A stretch of 64,000 bases of DNA from ZC4RG20 sp963702105 (GCA_963702105.1 OY969712.1:3286001-3350000); one strand, 5' to 3'; positions 35,532 through 44,784 are shown, numbered from the stretch's first letter. Made by a program: numbers and translations. The notes: generated by a model from the sequence alone, not told the origin.

Positions 35532-36541
35532 CGCTGCACCCCGCGATCGGACGGGGCTCCGCCGTCGGTCGGCGCGCCACCGTCGGTCGGCGCGCCCGCG
35601 TCGCTGGATGCCCCGCCGCCGGTCGGCGCCGCGCCCTGCGAGGGTCCGCGCCCTTCGGCCGCGGCCGGCATGGCCGGAATCGGCATGTTCTTCATGGCTT
35701 CGCGGTACTCGGGATACGCCGTCTTCGCGCCCCCGAGCGCCGCGTCGAGCGGAATATGATGGCGCGCGGCAAACTCGGCCTCGAACGGGTTGCCGCCGGG
35801 CGGAAAGCTCGGCACGACCCCCTGCTGGCGGCCCGGCACCTCGTCCACGTACTCGCAGGGCCAGAGCCAGTTGCCGGCCGAGTCCTTCATCTTGACGTAG
35901 TCCTGACTCTTGATGAGCGGCTCGGTCAGATAGACCGGGTCCGTCACGATGCTGACATGCGTCAAATGGTCGCCGTGGCGGATGAAGTGCTCGGTCAGCG
36001 TAATCAGATCGCTCGAGGGCAGCCCGTTGCGGCGGTGCCAGCCCTGCTTGATGCCGACCGTATGCACGGTCAGGATGTTGCCGTCCCACTCGCCCGTCGA
36101 GAAGCCCATCCACGTGTGCGCGGCATAGGGCGGCGGCGGCGGCGGCGCGCGGTCCTTCATCCAGATGGTGCGGTTCTGCTCGTAGGTGCTGATGTAGTTG
36201 CGCAAGGCAACGACCTGCTGCGTCTCCGGGTCGCGCTGCTCCCAGATCCGCAGAAGCAGCGGCCCGCGGTAGATGTAGGCCACCGTGTGCACCTGGCACT
36301 GATGCTCCGGCAGCGTGAGTCGATCCGGATCCCAGCTCAGCGCCCACTCGCGCGCGGCGGCGTTGATGGGCAGGCCGAGATAATCCACGAGCTCGGGGCC
36401 GGGCAGACGCTCGGGCTGGTCTTCGTCGAAGACGGGCTGCCAGGCCCCCGTGAGATCCACCTGGGCGGCGGCCGGCCCGGCCGCAAGGCCGAGCAGCAGC
36501 AAGGCAGGCGCCGCGAGCGCCGCGCATACGAACTTGTTCAC
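35528..36541 (-). CDS. secreted DLTGxW-type protein of unknown function, first gene of its operon
   Basis: A 337-residue exported protein: signal peptide NKFVCAALAAPALLLLGLAAGPAAAQ, then VDLTGAWQPVFDEDQPERL. A conserved SWDPDRLTLPEHQC and a C-terminal IVTDPVYLTEPLIKSQDYVK parallel the paralogue that ends the operon. The middle contains WMGFSTGEWDGNILTVHTV, like beta-barrel ligand binders. The C-terminal tail is low complexity, GAPTDGGAPTDGGAPSD, from an exact 18-bp tandem duplication at 35562-35597. The GTG start sits after a GGGGGT ribosome-like site. It leads the four-gene unit with the MBL-fold, DUF6152 and paralogous genes. Confidence 0.7.
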   Translation of the reverse strand: MNKFVCAALAAPALLLLGLAAGPAAAQVDLTGAWQPVFDEDQPERLPGPELVDYLGLPINAAAREWALSWDPDRLTLPEHQCQVHTVAYIYRGPLLLRIWEQRDPETQQVVALRNYISTYEQNRTIWMKDRAPPPPPPYAAHTWMGFSTGEWDGNILTVHTVGIKQGWHRRNGLPSSDLITLTEHFIRHGDHLTHVSIVTDPVYLTEPLIKSQDYVKMKDSAGNWLWPCEYVDEVPGRQQGVVPSFPPGGNPFEAEFAARHHIPLDAALGGAKTAYPEYREAMKNMPIPAMPAAAEGRGPSQGAAPTGGGASSDAGAPTDGGAPTDGGAPSDRGVQR

Positions 36542-36807
36542 GATACCCCCGAGCCTTCGCGCCCTCTGTCGGCGGCGCTTTGCCGCCAAGTATGATGCCC
36601 GCGGCGCGACAGTCAAGCGCGTGCGAAAACCCGGTGCGCCGAGGCTTTTGCGGTCGCGGTCGCGAATGCGCAACGTGTGTGGCCCCGCCGCGGGGAAAGG
36701 CGCAGCGGTACGGCACCGGGCGGGGGCGGCATGGCCGCGCCGAGGAACGGGCCGGCCGACGGCCGGCCCGCGTGGGCCGATCGAGCCGCCGCCCGGCGCG
36801 AAGCGGC

Positions 36808-36830
36808 GGCTCGGCTCGGCTCGGCTCGGC
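36808..36830. repeat. GGCTC pentanucleotide tandem repeat
   Basis: Four perfect GGCTC units and a partial fifth lie just beyond the phosphoesterase stop, in a 294-base gap that otherwise holds only GC-rich sequence. Such short arrays are prone to slippage. I see no terminator-like stem followed by Ts. Confidence 0.6.
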
Positions 36831-36834
36831 GCAC

Positions 36835-38484
36835 TTAGCCCCCGAAGCGGTTGCTGAAGAAGTCGGCCTCGTCGCGGCGCCCGCGCACCTCGCCCGTGTC
36901 CGGATCGAGGAACAGCCGGCGAGCTTCGCGGCGGTCGCCGTGCCCGCCGCGTTCATCGCGGCCGGCGCCGAAGTCGAACATCGCGTCGAGGCTACCGGCT
37001 TTCGCGTCGAACGAATCGTCGCCGACGCGACCGAGGTCCCAGTTGTCTTCGATGAAGCGCAAGATCGAAGATTGGTCGGTAATGCCGTGGTCCACGAAGT
37101 TCTCCTTGGCCCACGGCGAGATCACGAGCAGCGGCAGCCGCGGCCCGTAACCGCAACGATCCGCGTATGCGCCGGCGCCGGGCGTGCCGCAGGTGCCGTT
37201 GACGAGCGCATCGCGGGACGCGTCGCCGGAGGGGCTCACGATCGGACCCAGGACATGGTCGTACCAGCCGTCGGAGTCGTCGTACGCGATGATGACGGCG
37301 GTGTTACGCCATTCGGGCGAGCGCTCGAGGTGGTTGATCGTCTCCACGAGAAAGCGCTGCTCGTCGAGCGGATCGGAATAGCCGGCGTGACCGTCCTCGA
37401 CGGCCGGCGCCTTGAGGAAGCTCACGGCGGGCATGTTGCCGGCGTCGACGGCGGCCCAGAAGTCGATGAGGTCGTACTGGTGATTGGCCTCGTCGCCCTG
37501 GCGGCCGATCAGCGCGACCGAGGTCGGCGGCAGGTGATGGGGGTTGGACGTCGACTCGTAGTACTGGAACGGCTCGTGGTGCGGGATGTAATCGATTACG
37601 GTGGCGCCGCCGATGTTCCGGCTCGCCGCGCCGCAGACGGCAGGGCTCGTCGCGGTCGCCGGCACGGTCGGCCGAAAGCCGCCCTCGAACCAGCCCCAGG
37701 TGACCCCCTTCGCGTTCAACAGGTCGCCGACGTTATTGTTGCCGGCCACCATCGAGACATGCGCGAAGCTCGGGTTCGAGCAGTCGTCGAACGTCGGGTC
37801 GGGATCGTTGACGACGGTGCCGATGCCGTTCGCATCCGGACTCACGACGCCGTAGGTGTCGTTCGCCGGATCGGTCGAGATCGCCCCGTGCGTCTGGCCG
37901 GAGACGAGGTTCAGCGCGCCCGGCGTCGAGGGACCGAAGGTCGTGTTGTAGGAGTTGTCGCTCATGGCGAAGTGCTGGGCATAGTTCCAGAGCGCCGTGA
38001 CCGTGTTGCCGTCGTAGTAGTCCATGACGAGACTGGGCTTACTGATCTGCGGTGCCGCGCAGCCCTCGCGGTTGGTGTACTCGACGAATTTGTCCATGAG
38101 GCCGCCGTCGAACGCCTGCTGCTCGGCCGTGTAGTTATGGTCCTGATCACAGGTCAGCGCCTCGGAGCGGGCTAGGCGTTCGGGGTTGGCCGAGTTCGGG
38201 TTGTGCACGAGCAGCTGCTCGTCGAGACCGTTGACCGACGGGGTCCCCGGACGAGCGTGGAAACGCGGCTCGCCCGCGGGGTTCGCCGCGAGCGGATAGG
38301 TTGCGAAATAGTGATCGAACGAGACGTTTTCCTGAAAGATCACGACGACGTGCTCGATCGGCGTCGTCGTCGCGTGCGGCGCTGCCGAGGCGCGCGAGGA
38401 AGCGATCGAGGAACCGGCCACGCAAGCCGCGATGCCGAGCGCCAACGGGCTGCGGCGCGCGAAGACGCCCAGGGTAATTTGCAT
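36835..38484 (-). CDS. secreted phosphoesterase, phospholipase C/acid phosphatase family
   Basis: A 549-residue exported enzyme of the phosphoesterase family that includes bacterial phospholipases C and AcpA-type acid phosphatases. The signal peptide is followed by PIEHVVVIFQENVSFDHYFATYP, the family's opening metal-binding motif. Other typical blocks are NTTFGPSTPGALNLVSG, VIAYDDSDGWYDHV (metal-binding D-D-S-D-G-x-x-D-H), YGPRLPLLVISPWAKENFVDH and SSILRFIEDNW. The C-terminus lacks the extra domains of long Pseudomonas phospholipases C. It is predicted to release phosphate from lipid or other organic esters outside the inner membrane. Confidence 0.9.
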   Translation of the reverse strand: MQITLGVFARRSPLALGIAACVAGSSIASSRASAAPHATTTPIEHVVVIFQENVSFDHYFATYPLAANPAGEPRFHARPGTPSVNGLDEQLLVHNPNSANPERLARSEALTCDQDHNYTAEQQAFDGGLMDKFVEYTNREGCAAPQISKPSLVMDYYDGNTVTALWNYAQHFAMSDNSYNTTFGPSTPGALNLVSGQTHGAISTDPANDTYGVVSPDANGIGTVVNDPDPTFDDCSNPSFAHVSMVAGNNNVGDLLNAKGVTWGWFEGGFRPTVPATATSPAVCGAASRNIGGATVIDYIPHHEPFQYYESTSNPHHLPPTSVALIGRQGDEANHQYDLIDFWAAVDAGNMPAVSFLKAPAVEDGHAGYSDPLDEQRFLVETINHLERSPEWRNTAVIIAYDDSDGWYDHVLGPIVSPSGDASRDALVNGTCGTPGAGAYADRCGYGPRLPLLVISPWAKENFVDHGITDQSSILRFIEDNWDLGRVGDDSFDAKAGSLDAMFDFGAGRDERGGHGDRREARRLFLDPDTGEVRGRRDEADFFSNRFGG

Positions 38485-38647
38485 GAATGCTCTCCTTTGC
38501 TTATGCAGAGATCCGTGCGCGGAGCGCGCACGGCGGAGAACATAGGGCCGAAAGGTAAAACTAACGTGACGCCCGGATAACGTTCTCGTGTCGACGAGCG
38601 AGCACGACCGAGCCCGCGGGCGAAGCCGGTCGGCAAAGCCGCTGGGT

Positions 38648-38653
38648 TATACT
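38648..38653 (+). promoter_or_regulatory. possible -10 element of the TrpB-like gene
   Basis: TATACT matches the sigma-70 -10 consensus at five positions and lies 35 bases before the GTG start. The -35 region is poor, which leaves this weak. Confidence 0.3.
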
Positions 38654-38688
38654 GAAAGGCGCCGCCGAACCCAACGACGGGAGCCGCC

Positions 38689-40047
38689 GTGAGCCGAACG
38701 AAGATTCTCCTCGACGAATCCGAGATCCCGACGCACTGGTACAACGTCGTCGCGGATATGCCGAATCCGCCCACTCCGCCGCTCGGACCCGACGGCAAGC
38801 CCATCGCGCCGGCCGCGCTCGGCGCGATCTTCCCCGAATCGCTGATCCTGCAGGAGGTCTCGGCCGAGCGCTGGATAGAGATCCCGGAGCCGATCCGCGA
38901 GGTCTACCGGCTCTGGCGCCCGAGCCCGCTCTATCGCGCGCTCCGGCTCGAAGCCGCGCTCGGCACGCCCGCCAAGATCTACTACAAATACGAAGGCGTG
39001 AGCCCGGCCGGCTCGCACAAGCCGAACACGGCCGTGGCGCAGGCCTGGTACAACCGCGAGGCCGGCATCAAGCGCCTCAGCACCGAGACCGGGGCCGGTC
39101 AATGGGGCTCCGCGCTCGCGCTCGCCGGCCGCATGTTCGGGATCGACGTGCGGGTCTACATGGTCAAGGTCAGCTACGAGCAGAAGCCCTTCCGCCGTTC
39201 GATGATGCAGACCTGGGGCGCAGAGGTCCTCGCAAGCCCGACGGACCTGACCGAAGCCGGCCGCAAGGTGCTCGCGGCGGACCCCGCGAGCCCCGGCTCG
39301 CTCGGCATCGCGATCTCCGAGGCCGTCGAAGAGGCAGCGGGCCGCCAGGATACGAATTACTCGCTGGGCTCCGTGCTGAACCACGTGCTGCTGCACCAGA
39401 CGGTGATCGGCCTCGAGGCCAAGAAGCAGCTCGAGAAGGCGGGCGATTATCCCGACGTCGTCGTCGCCTCCTGCGGCGGCGGCTCGAACTTCGGCGGCAT
39501 CGCGTTTCCATTCTTCGCCGACAAGGCCGCGGGCAAGCCCGTCCGCCTGCTGGCCGTCGAGCCCACGTCGTGCCCGACGCTGACGAAAGGCGTCTATGCC
39601 TACGACTTCGGCGACACGGCGGGCTACACGCCGCTCATGAAGATGTACACGCTCGGGCACGACTTCGTTCCGCCGGGCATTCATGCGGGCGGCCTGCGCT
39701 ACCACGGCGATTCGCCCCTCGTCTCGCAGCTGCACGCCGAGAAGCTCGTCGAAGCGGTCGCCGTGCCGCAGCTCGCGACCTTCGAGGCCGGCGTGCAGTT
39801 CGCGCGCAGCGAAGGCGTCATTCCGGCGCCGGAGTCCGCGCACGCCGTGGGCGCGGCCATCGACGAGGCCCTCGAGGCCAAACGCCGCGGCGAGCCGCGC
39901 ACCATCCTATTCAATCTTTCGGGACACGGACACTTCGACATGGCCGCGTACGACAAGTACTTCGCGGGCGAGCTCGAGGACTTCGTGTATCCCGAGGCGG
40001 CCGTCGCGGCCTCGATGAAGAAGCTGCCGAAGGTCGCCGCCGGCTGA
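38689..40047 (+). CDS. TrpB-like pyridoxal-phosphate enzyme (TrpB2 type)
   Basis: A 452-residue PLP enzyme of the tryptophan synthase beta-like branch, longer than TrpB1 (about 400). The PLP lysine is in GSHKPNTAVAQAW, the conserved ETGAGQWGSALALA loop follows, and the phosphate-binding glycine loop is CGGGSNFGG. The TrpB2 hallmarks are the extended N-terminus (ESEIPTHWYNVVAD ... PPLGPDGKPI) and the YKYEGVSPAGSHK stretch. It is not beside trpA, as is usual for TrpB2. It may act as an indole-salvage or serine deaminase type enzyme. A GGGAG ribosome site precedes the GTG start. Confidence 0.9.
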   Translation: MSRTKILLDESEIPTHWYNVVADMPNPPTPPLGPDGKPIAPAALGAIFPESLILQEVSAERWIEIPEPIREVYRLWRPSPLYRALRLEAALGTPAKIYYKYEGVSPAGSHKPNTAVAQAWYNREAGIKRLSTETGAGQWGSALALAGRMFGIDVRVYMVKVSYEQKPFRRSMMQTWGAEVLASPTDLTEAGRKVLAADPASPGSLGIAISEAVEEAAGRQDTNYSLGSVLNHVLLHQTVIGLEAKKQLEKAGDYPDVVVASCGGGSNFGGIAFPFFADKAAGKPVRLLAVEPTSCPTLTKGVYAYDFGDTAGYTPLMKMYTLGHDFVPPGIHAGGLRYHGDSPLVSQLHAEKLVEAVAVPQLATFEAGVQFARSEGVIPAPESAHAVGAAIDEALEAKRRGEPRTILFNLSGHGHFDMAAYDKYFAGELEDFVYPEAAVAASMKKLPKVAAG

Positions 40048-40158
40048 GCGCGTCTTCGCCCGCGCCATCGCCGGGCCCTTTCGGCGTCGGCCGGCCCTTT
40101 CGGCATCGGTGCGGCGCGTCCTGTAAACTCCGGTCACTGCGAAATCGAGCGGAGTCGA

Positions 40159-41310
40159 ATGCACGTGGAGGAACGCTCAGGGGAGCCCGAGCCCCGACGC
40201 CGTCATCTGCCGCAGGGCCTGAAGATCGCCCGCGGACTCGGCGGCCTGCGCAGCCTCGGCCAGCGCGGCAAGAAGAAGCCCGGCAGCTCACCCGGGACGA
40301 TCGTCCACACGGGCGAGCAAAAGATCGAGCAAGTCCGGATTTCGTTCATCGATTACGACCCCGCGGAGCTTCGCGAGCGCCGGATGGACCGCATCGAGGA
40401 ATGTTTCCCGCTGCGGGATCGGCAGACGGTGACATGGATCAACGTGGACGGTCTGCACGACGTCGCGCTCATCGAAAGCCTCGGGCGGCATTTCGGGCTC
40501 CACCCGCTCGTGCTCGAGGACATCGCCGCCGTGAACCAGAGGCCGAAGATGGAGGAGTACGACGACTACCTGTACGTCGTCCTTCACATGCTGGCCCTCG
40601 ACGACGAGCGCAAGCACGTCCTGCACGAGCAGCTGAGCCTCGTGCTCGGCCCCAACTTCGTGCTGACTTTCCAGGAGCGGATCGGCGACGTGTTCGACCC
40701 CGTGCGGGAGCGCCTGCGCTCGGCCAAGGGCCGCATCCGCACGCGCGGCGCCGACTACCTGGCCTATGCGCTCATCGACGCGGTCGTCGACAGTTACTTC
40801 ACCTTGCTCGAGAAGATCGGCGACCACGTGGACGTGCTCGACGAGACGGTCATGAAGGCGCCGACGGAGGCAACGCTGCACCGGATCCACGAGCTCAAGC
40901 GCGAGATGCTCTACATGCGGCGCGCGGTCTGGCCCGTGCGAGAGGTGGCGGCACAGCTCTACCGCACCGAGCACCCGCTCATCCACGACGAGACGAAGGT
41001 GTTCCTTCGCGACGTCTACGACCACGGCGTGCAGGCGCTCGATACCGTCGAGACGCTCCGGGATCTCACGGCCGGGCTCACGGACCTCTATCTCTCGTCC
41101 GTCGGACAGCGCCAGAACGAGGTCATGAAAGTGCTGACGATCATGGCCAGCATCTTCATCCCGCTCACGTTCCTGGCCGGCGTCTACGGCATGAACTTCA
41201 AGTTCATGCCGGAGCTCGAGATACCCTGGGCCTATCCGGCGCTGCTGGCCGTCATGGCCGCGGTCGCAGTGGGAATGACATGGTATTTCAAGCGCCGCGG
41301 ATGGTGGTGA
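40159..41310 (+). CDS. corA: CorA magnesium/cobalt transporter
   Basis: Inner-membrane Mg2+/Co2+ channel, 383 residues. A long cytoplasmic N-domain (WINVDGLHDVALIESLGRHF, LHPLVLEDIAAVNQRPK) is followed by the long helix and two C-terminal membrane segments. The selectivity motif YGMNFKFMPEL holds G-M-N at 344-346, and a tryptophan- and lysine-rich tail (WYFKRRGWW) follows the last helix. The first 45 residues are basic and variable. It has no operon partner. Confidence 0.95.
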   Translation: MHVEERSGEPEPRRRHLPQGLKIARGLGGLRSLGQRGKKKPGSSPGTIVHTGEQKIEQVRISFIDYDPAELRERRMDRIEECFPLRDRQTVTWINVDGLHDVALIESLGRHFGLHPLVLEDIAAVNQRPKMEEYDDYLYVVLHMLALDDERKHVLHEQLSLVLGPNFVLTFQERIGDVFDPVRERLRSAKGRIRTRGADYLAYALIDAVVDSYFTLLEKIGDHVDVLDETVMKAPTEATLHRIHELKREMLYMRRAVWPVREVAAQLYRTEHPLIHDETKVFLRDVYDHGVQALDTVETLRDLTAGLTDLYLSSVGQRQNEVMKVLTIMASIFIPLTFLAGVYGMNFKFMPELEIPWAYPALLAVMAAVAVGMTWYFKRRGWW

Positions 41311-41666
41311 GGGCCCCGCGGCGGGGGCTCGTCGGCAACGGCATTCGGCGCAGCTTGGTCGAAACAAATGCCGTCACGGCGGAACGCGGCGCCGGTGCCA
41401 TATAGGAGGACGAGACGCAGGACGACTCTTCACCGAGCCCCGCATCGAACTCGGCGTCACGAAAGGCATCCAACTCAGCGTGGCCCCGCGCTGGCGCGAC
41501 GATACCCGGCCGCCGCCGGCGGCGCGCGGTGCAGCGATCCCGAGCTCGTCACGTCGGTCGCAGCGCTCGTGCGTTGATCGGTGCCCGCCCCGCGGGCCTC
41601 GGCGTGGCCGCCGCGGCCCTTCCCCGCTAACATGGGCGCCGGATCGCTCACGGAGAGACATCGAAA
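41311..41666. other. gap without a recognisable gene
   Basis: Between corA and the signal peptidase gene I find no open frame with a family signature on either strand. The plus strand contains a short stretch encoding EPRIELGVTKGIQLSVAPRW that looks protein-like, but it is cut off on both sides and may be a relic. The rest is GC-rich and unremarkable. Confidence 0.5.
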
Positions 41667-42479
41667 GTGGACTATACGGGCTTACTTCTCGACCTGACCG
41701 CGCTCGTCGCGGCCGTCTGGGCACTCGATCGGCTCTTCCTGCGCCGCCGGAGGCAGCGCGCAGCCGAGGCCGCCGGGGCCGAGCACCGCGAGCCCTGGGC
41801 CGTGGCCTGGGCGCGCTCGCTGCTGCCCGTGCTGCTCCTCGTCGTCGTGTTCCGCTCGGCCGTGGCCGAGCCTTTCCGCATTCCCTCAGGATCCATGATG
41901 CCGACGCTCGATGTCGGGGACTTCATCCTCGTCAGCAAATTCAGCTACGGCATCAGGCTGCCGCAGCTGCACATGAAGGTCCTCGACCTCGGCAGCCCGC
42001 AGCGCGGCGACATCGTCGTCTTCAGGCCGCCGTGGGCGCCGGGAGAGGATTGGATCAAGCGCGTCGTCGGCCTGCCCGGCGACCGCATCGTCGTGAAAGG
42101 CGAGAAGGTCTGGATCAACGGGCAGCTCTTGGGCGATAAGCCGGCAGGCCCCTATCGCACCGACCGCGGCGACCTCGAGAACGCCTACCTGGTGCGCAAC
42201 AACGCGGCCTTGCTCGACGAGCACCTCGGCCACGTCGACCACCGGATCCTCGAGATGCCCGAGATCAACAGCTCCCCGCTCGGCGCGCCCGACGTGCCGA
42301 ACGCTCACAATCCCGAGGTCGTGCCGCCCGGCTGCTATTTCGTCATGGGCGACAACCGCGACAACAGCGAGGACAGCCGCTACCACGGCTGTGTGCCGGA
42401 GGACGCGCTCGTCGGGAAGGCCGAGTTTATCTGGATGAGCCTCGCTTCGATCAAGCGTATCGGCACCGTGCTGCACTGA
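41667..42479 (+). CDS. lepB: signal peptidase I
   Basis: Membrane-bound Ser/Lys protease that removes signal peptides from exported proteins. It has 270 residues with an N-terminal membrane segment, a basic loop and a second segment (LLPVLLLVVVFRSAV). Box B is FRIPSGSMMPTL with nucleophile S76. The general-base lysine K131 is in DWIKRVVGLPGD. Box E is YFVMGDNRDNSEDSR. The GTG start is preceded by a GGAGAG site. The usual lepA, rnc and era neighbours are absent, so this may be a second copy. Confidence 0.95.
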   Translation: MDYTGLLLDLTALVAAVWALDRLFLRRRRQRAAEAAGAEHREPWAVAWARSLLPVLLLVVVFRSAVAEPFRIPSGSMMPTLDVGDFILVSKFSYGIRLPQLHMKVLDLGSPQRGDIVVFRPPWAPGEDWIKRVVGLPGDRIVVKGEKVWINGQLLGDKPAGPYRTDRGDLENAYLVRNNAALLDEHLGHVDHRILEMPEINSSPLGAPDVPNAHNPEVVPPGCYFVMGDNRDNSEDSRYHGCVPEDALVGKAEFIWMSLASIKRIGTVLH

Positions 42480-42551
42480 CGGGGCCCTCGCGGGCCGGTC
42501 CGCTCGCGGGCGAGGCCGGTCGCAGCATCGCGGCTGGACGCGCGGCGCCGG

Positions 42552-43334
42552 CTACGCTGCATCGCGGGCCGGCAGGCGGCCCACTTCAGCCGGCTGAACG
42601 CGCGGCCAGGTCAGGACGGACAGCCGACCGGAGGGGCTCTCGACCAGCGCCGTGCAGCTTTCGACCCAATCGCCGTCGTTGCAGTAGAGCAGGCCGTCCC
42701 GCTCGAAGAGGTCGGCCTTGTGGATGTGGCCGCAAACGACCCCGTCTACGCCGGCTTCCGCGGCCGCGGCCAGGCATGCCGTCTCGAAGCGCTCGATGTA
42801 GCGCACGGCGTTGCCGACGCGGAGTTTGACGTGCTGCGCCAGCGACCAGTACGGGCGGCCGAGCAGCGAGTGGGTCCAGTGCACGATGCGGTTCAGCGTC
42901 AGGAGCACGCGATAGGCGCCGGAGCCGAGCGCCTGCGCGAGCGCGCCGCAGCCCATGAGGCTGTCGAATCGGTCTCCGTGCATGACGAGCAGCCGTAGGC
43001 CGGCCGCGGTCGTGTGCACGGACTCCTCCACGATTTCGATGTTGCCGAGCCGCTTGCCGCAGAGCACCCGGAAGCCGTCGTCGTGGTTGCCCGGGATGTA
43101 GACTACGCGCGTCCCGGCCTGGCTCTTGGCCAGGATCGCCCGGAGCACCTCGCCGTGCGACGGCGGCCAGTATGCCGCGCTCTTGAGGCTCTCGAGGTCC
43201 ACGATGTCGCCGACGAGATACAGCGTCTTGCAGCGCGTGCGGTTCAGAAGGTCGAGCAGCAACTCCGCGCGGCAGTCGCGGGTGCCGAGGTGGACGTCGG
43301 AGAGCCACACCGTGCGCAGCGTCTGTTCTCGCAT
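42552..43334 (-). CDS. LpxH-like UDP-2,3-diacylglucosamine pyrophosphatase/metallophosphatase
   Basis: A 260-residue calcineurin-like phosphoesterase. The two-metal motifs are complete: D-V-H in WLSDVHLGTRDCRAE, GDIVDL, GNHDDGF, HGDRFD and GHIHKAD. The layout resembles LpxH relatives often annotated as UDP-2,3-diacylglucosamine diphosphatase, but the protein is somewhat longer than LpxH (about 240) and belongs to the group whose true substrate is often unproven. It would act on the cytoplasmic side of the inner membrane. It is alone on its strand. Confidence 0.8.
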   Translation of the reverse strand: MREQTLRTVWLSDVHLGTRDCRAELLLDLLNRTRCKTLYLVGDIVDLESLKSAAYWPPSHGEVLRAILAKSQAGTRVVYIPGNHDDGFRVLCGKRLGNIEIVEESVHTTAAGLRLLVMHGDRFDSLMGCGALAQALGSGAYRVLLTLNRIVHWTHSLLGRPYWSLAQHVKLRVGNAVRYIERFETACLAAAAEAGVDGVVCGHIHKADLFERDGLLYCNDGDWVESCTALVESPSGRLSVLTWPRVQPAEVGRLPARDAA

Positions 43335-43615
43335 GTTCGGCTCGGTCCTTACTTGATAGACGACGCGAGCCTACGCGCGGTTCTTTAAGCTTTCTTTGCG
43401 GGCCCCGGTCGATCTCGGCGCAGGGACGGCGAATTAACGCGACCGCAACGAAAGATTCACGCGAGCGCAATGCGCGGCGCGGCGCCCGCTCTTGCGCCGC
43501 CGCCGCGGCGGCTCGTGCCTCCATCCCGGCCGTCCGTCGCATTCGGGCGCACCGCCGCCCGGAATATCGTAGATTCGCGATCGATATGGACTAGACTGCG
43601 AATGGGAGGTGGAAC

Positions 43616-43741
43616 GTGAACTACAAAGTGCTCGTCGCGGCCTCGCTGGCCGCCGTCGTGGCTCACGCCGGACCGGTTGACGAATCCGTCCCCGCACCCT
43701 GGTTCAGAACGGCGCCGGCCAGTCTGCCGCCTCAGATTTAG
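43616..43741 (+). CDS. 41-residue secreted peptide
   Basis: A short frame with a strong GGGAGG ribosome site six bases before its GTG. It encodes a signal-peptide-like start (NYKVLVAASLAAVVAHA, ending in an A-x-A cleavage site) and a mature peptide of about 24 residues, PVDESVPAPWFRTAPASLPP and flanks, rich in proline and without cysteine or tyrosine. Its TAG stop lies 20 bases before the sulfotransferase start, so the two are probably co-transcribed. I do not recognise a family. It could be a signalling or antimicrobial peptide or just a short secreted protein. Confidence 0.5.
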   Translation: MNYKVLVAASLAAVVAHAGPVDESVPAPWFRTAPASLPPQI

Positions 43742-43761
43742 TGCGCCGTAACGGCTGATCG

Positions 43762-44784
43762 ATGAGCGCCGAAGCCGAAACGCCCGGAACCGGCCTCGAA
43801 GTCGCCGCGAAGCCGGCGCTGCGGCGCCGCTATTGGTCTCCGGCGGCCCGCATGGCGTCGCTCGTTCCGGTCTACCTGCTTCTCGTTCCGTTCGTCAGAA
43901 CGCTCGAGCTCTTCGGCCGCTGGCCGCGCGCGATCTCGAAGGCCGGGGCGCGCATGACGCGGGATTTCGAGGGCTACGAGCCGGGCGCCCACGACGTCAT
44001 GGTCTGCTCCTACTTCAAATCGCGGACGAACTGGATCATGCAGATCGTGACGCAGATCGCCCACCGCGGCCGCGCGGAGTTCGACCACATTCACGACGTG
44101 GTCCCGTGGGTCGAGTTGCCGGAGCGGGTTCGCTACGCCGTGCCCGCTTCCGACGCAAGCACATGGCGCAACGCCCCGACGGGGCTGCGCGCCGTCAAGA
44201 CCCACCTGCCCTTCGGCAAGCTCGTCTATTCGCCGTCCGCGCGCTACGTCTGGGTCGTGCGCGATCCGAAAGACGTCTTCGTCTCGGGTTACCGATTCGT
44301 CAAGTCCACGGTGCTCGGCCCTTTGATGCCGTCCGTGGAGAAGTGGCTCGACTTGTTCCTTTCGGACAACGCCTACCTCGGCTCGTGGGCGGAGCACGCC
44401 GACAGCGGCTGGCGCCGCCGTCACGAGGCAAACGTGCTGTTCCTGACCTACGAGCAAATGAAGGCGGATCTGCACGGGACGGTCGCGCGCATCGCCGAAT
44501 TCATGCGCGTCGAGCTCGCGCCGGACGAGCTCGAGAGCACCGTGCGCCGATCCTCCTATGCCCATATGAAGGCACACGGTCGGCAATTCGATACGCGCGG
44601 CCTGAGCCCGCCGTGGGCCGCAGCCCGCGGCGCCATGGTGCGCCGCGGCGAGCGGGGCAGCGCCGGGGAGCTCTTGTCGGCGGCGGATCAGCGGCGCATC
44701 GACGATCACTTTCGCGTCGAGCTCGCGAAGCTCCGCTCCGACTTCCCGTACGACGAGATGTACCGTCGGCCCGCAGGCCGATAG
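43762..44784 (+). CDS. PAPS-dependent sulfotransferase
   Basis: A 340-residue sulfotransferase that should move a sulfuryl group from PAPS to a hydroxyl or amine. The 5'-phosphosulfate loop is SYFKSRTNWIMQ (residues 83-94; K86 retained, although the usual P and G-T/G positions are altered). The 3'-phosphate motif is VRDPKDVFVSGY (R167, S175). A hydrophobic stretch near residues 34-47 may tether it to the membrane. It follows the 41-residue secreted peptide by 20 bases. Its acceptor is unknown. Confidence 0.85.
   Translation: MSAEAETPGTGLEVAAKPALRRRYWSPAARMASLVPVYLLLVPFVRTLELFGRWPRAISKAGARMTRDFEGYEPGAHDVMVCSYFKSRTNWIMQIVTQIAHRGRAEFDHIHDVVPWVELPERVRYAVPASDASTWRNAPTGLRAVKTHLPFGKLVYSPSARYVWVVRDPKDVFVSGYRFVKSTVLGPLMPSVEKWLDLFLSDNAYLGSWAEHADSGWRRRHEANVLFLTYEQMKADLHGTVARIAEFMRVELAPDELESTVRRSSYAHMKAHGRQFDTRGLSPPWAAARGAMVRRGERGSAGELLSAADQRRIDDHFRVELAKLRSDFPYDEMYRRPAGR

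Noticed and set aside
34518..36956. An 812-codon minus-strand frame
   Set aside because: It runs through the DLTGxW gene in the wrong frame; only the MBL-fold part has family signatures.
41368..41577. Small arginine-rich frame between corA and lepB
   Set aside because: Its composition is random for GC-rich DNA, with no ribosome site. At most it holds a relic.
43616..44784. RaxX/RaxST-like tyrosine sulfation of the secreted peptide
   Set aside because: The mature peptide has no tyrosine; its only Tyr lies in the signal sequence.
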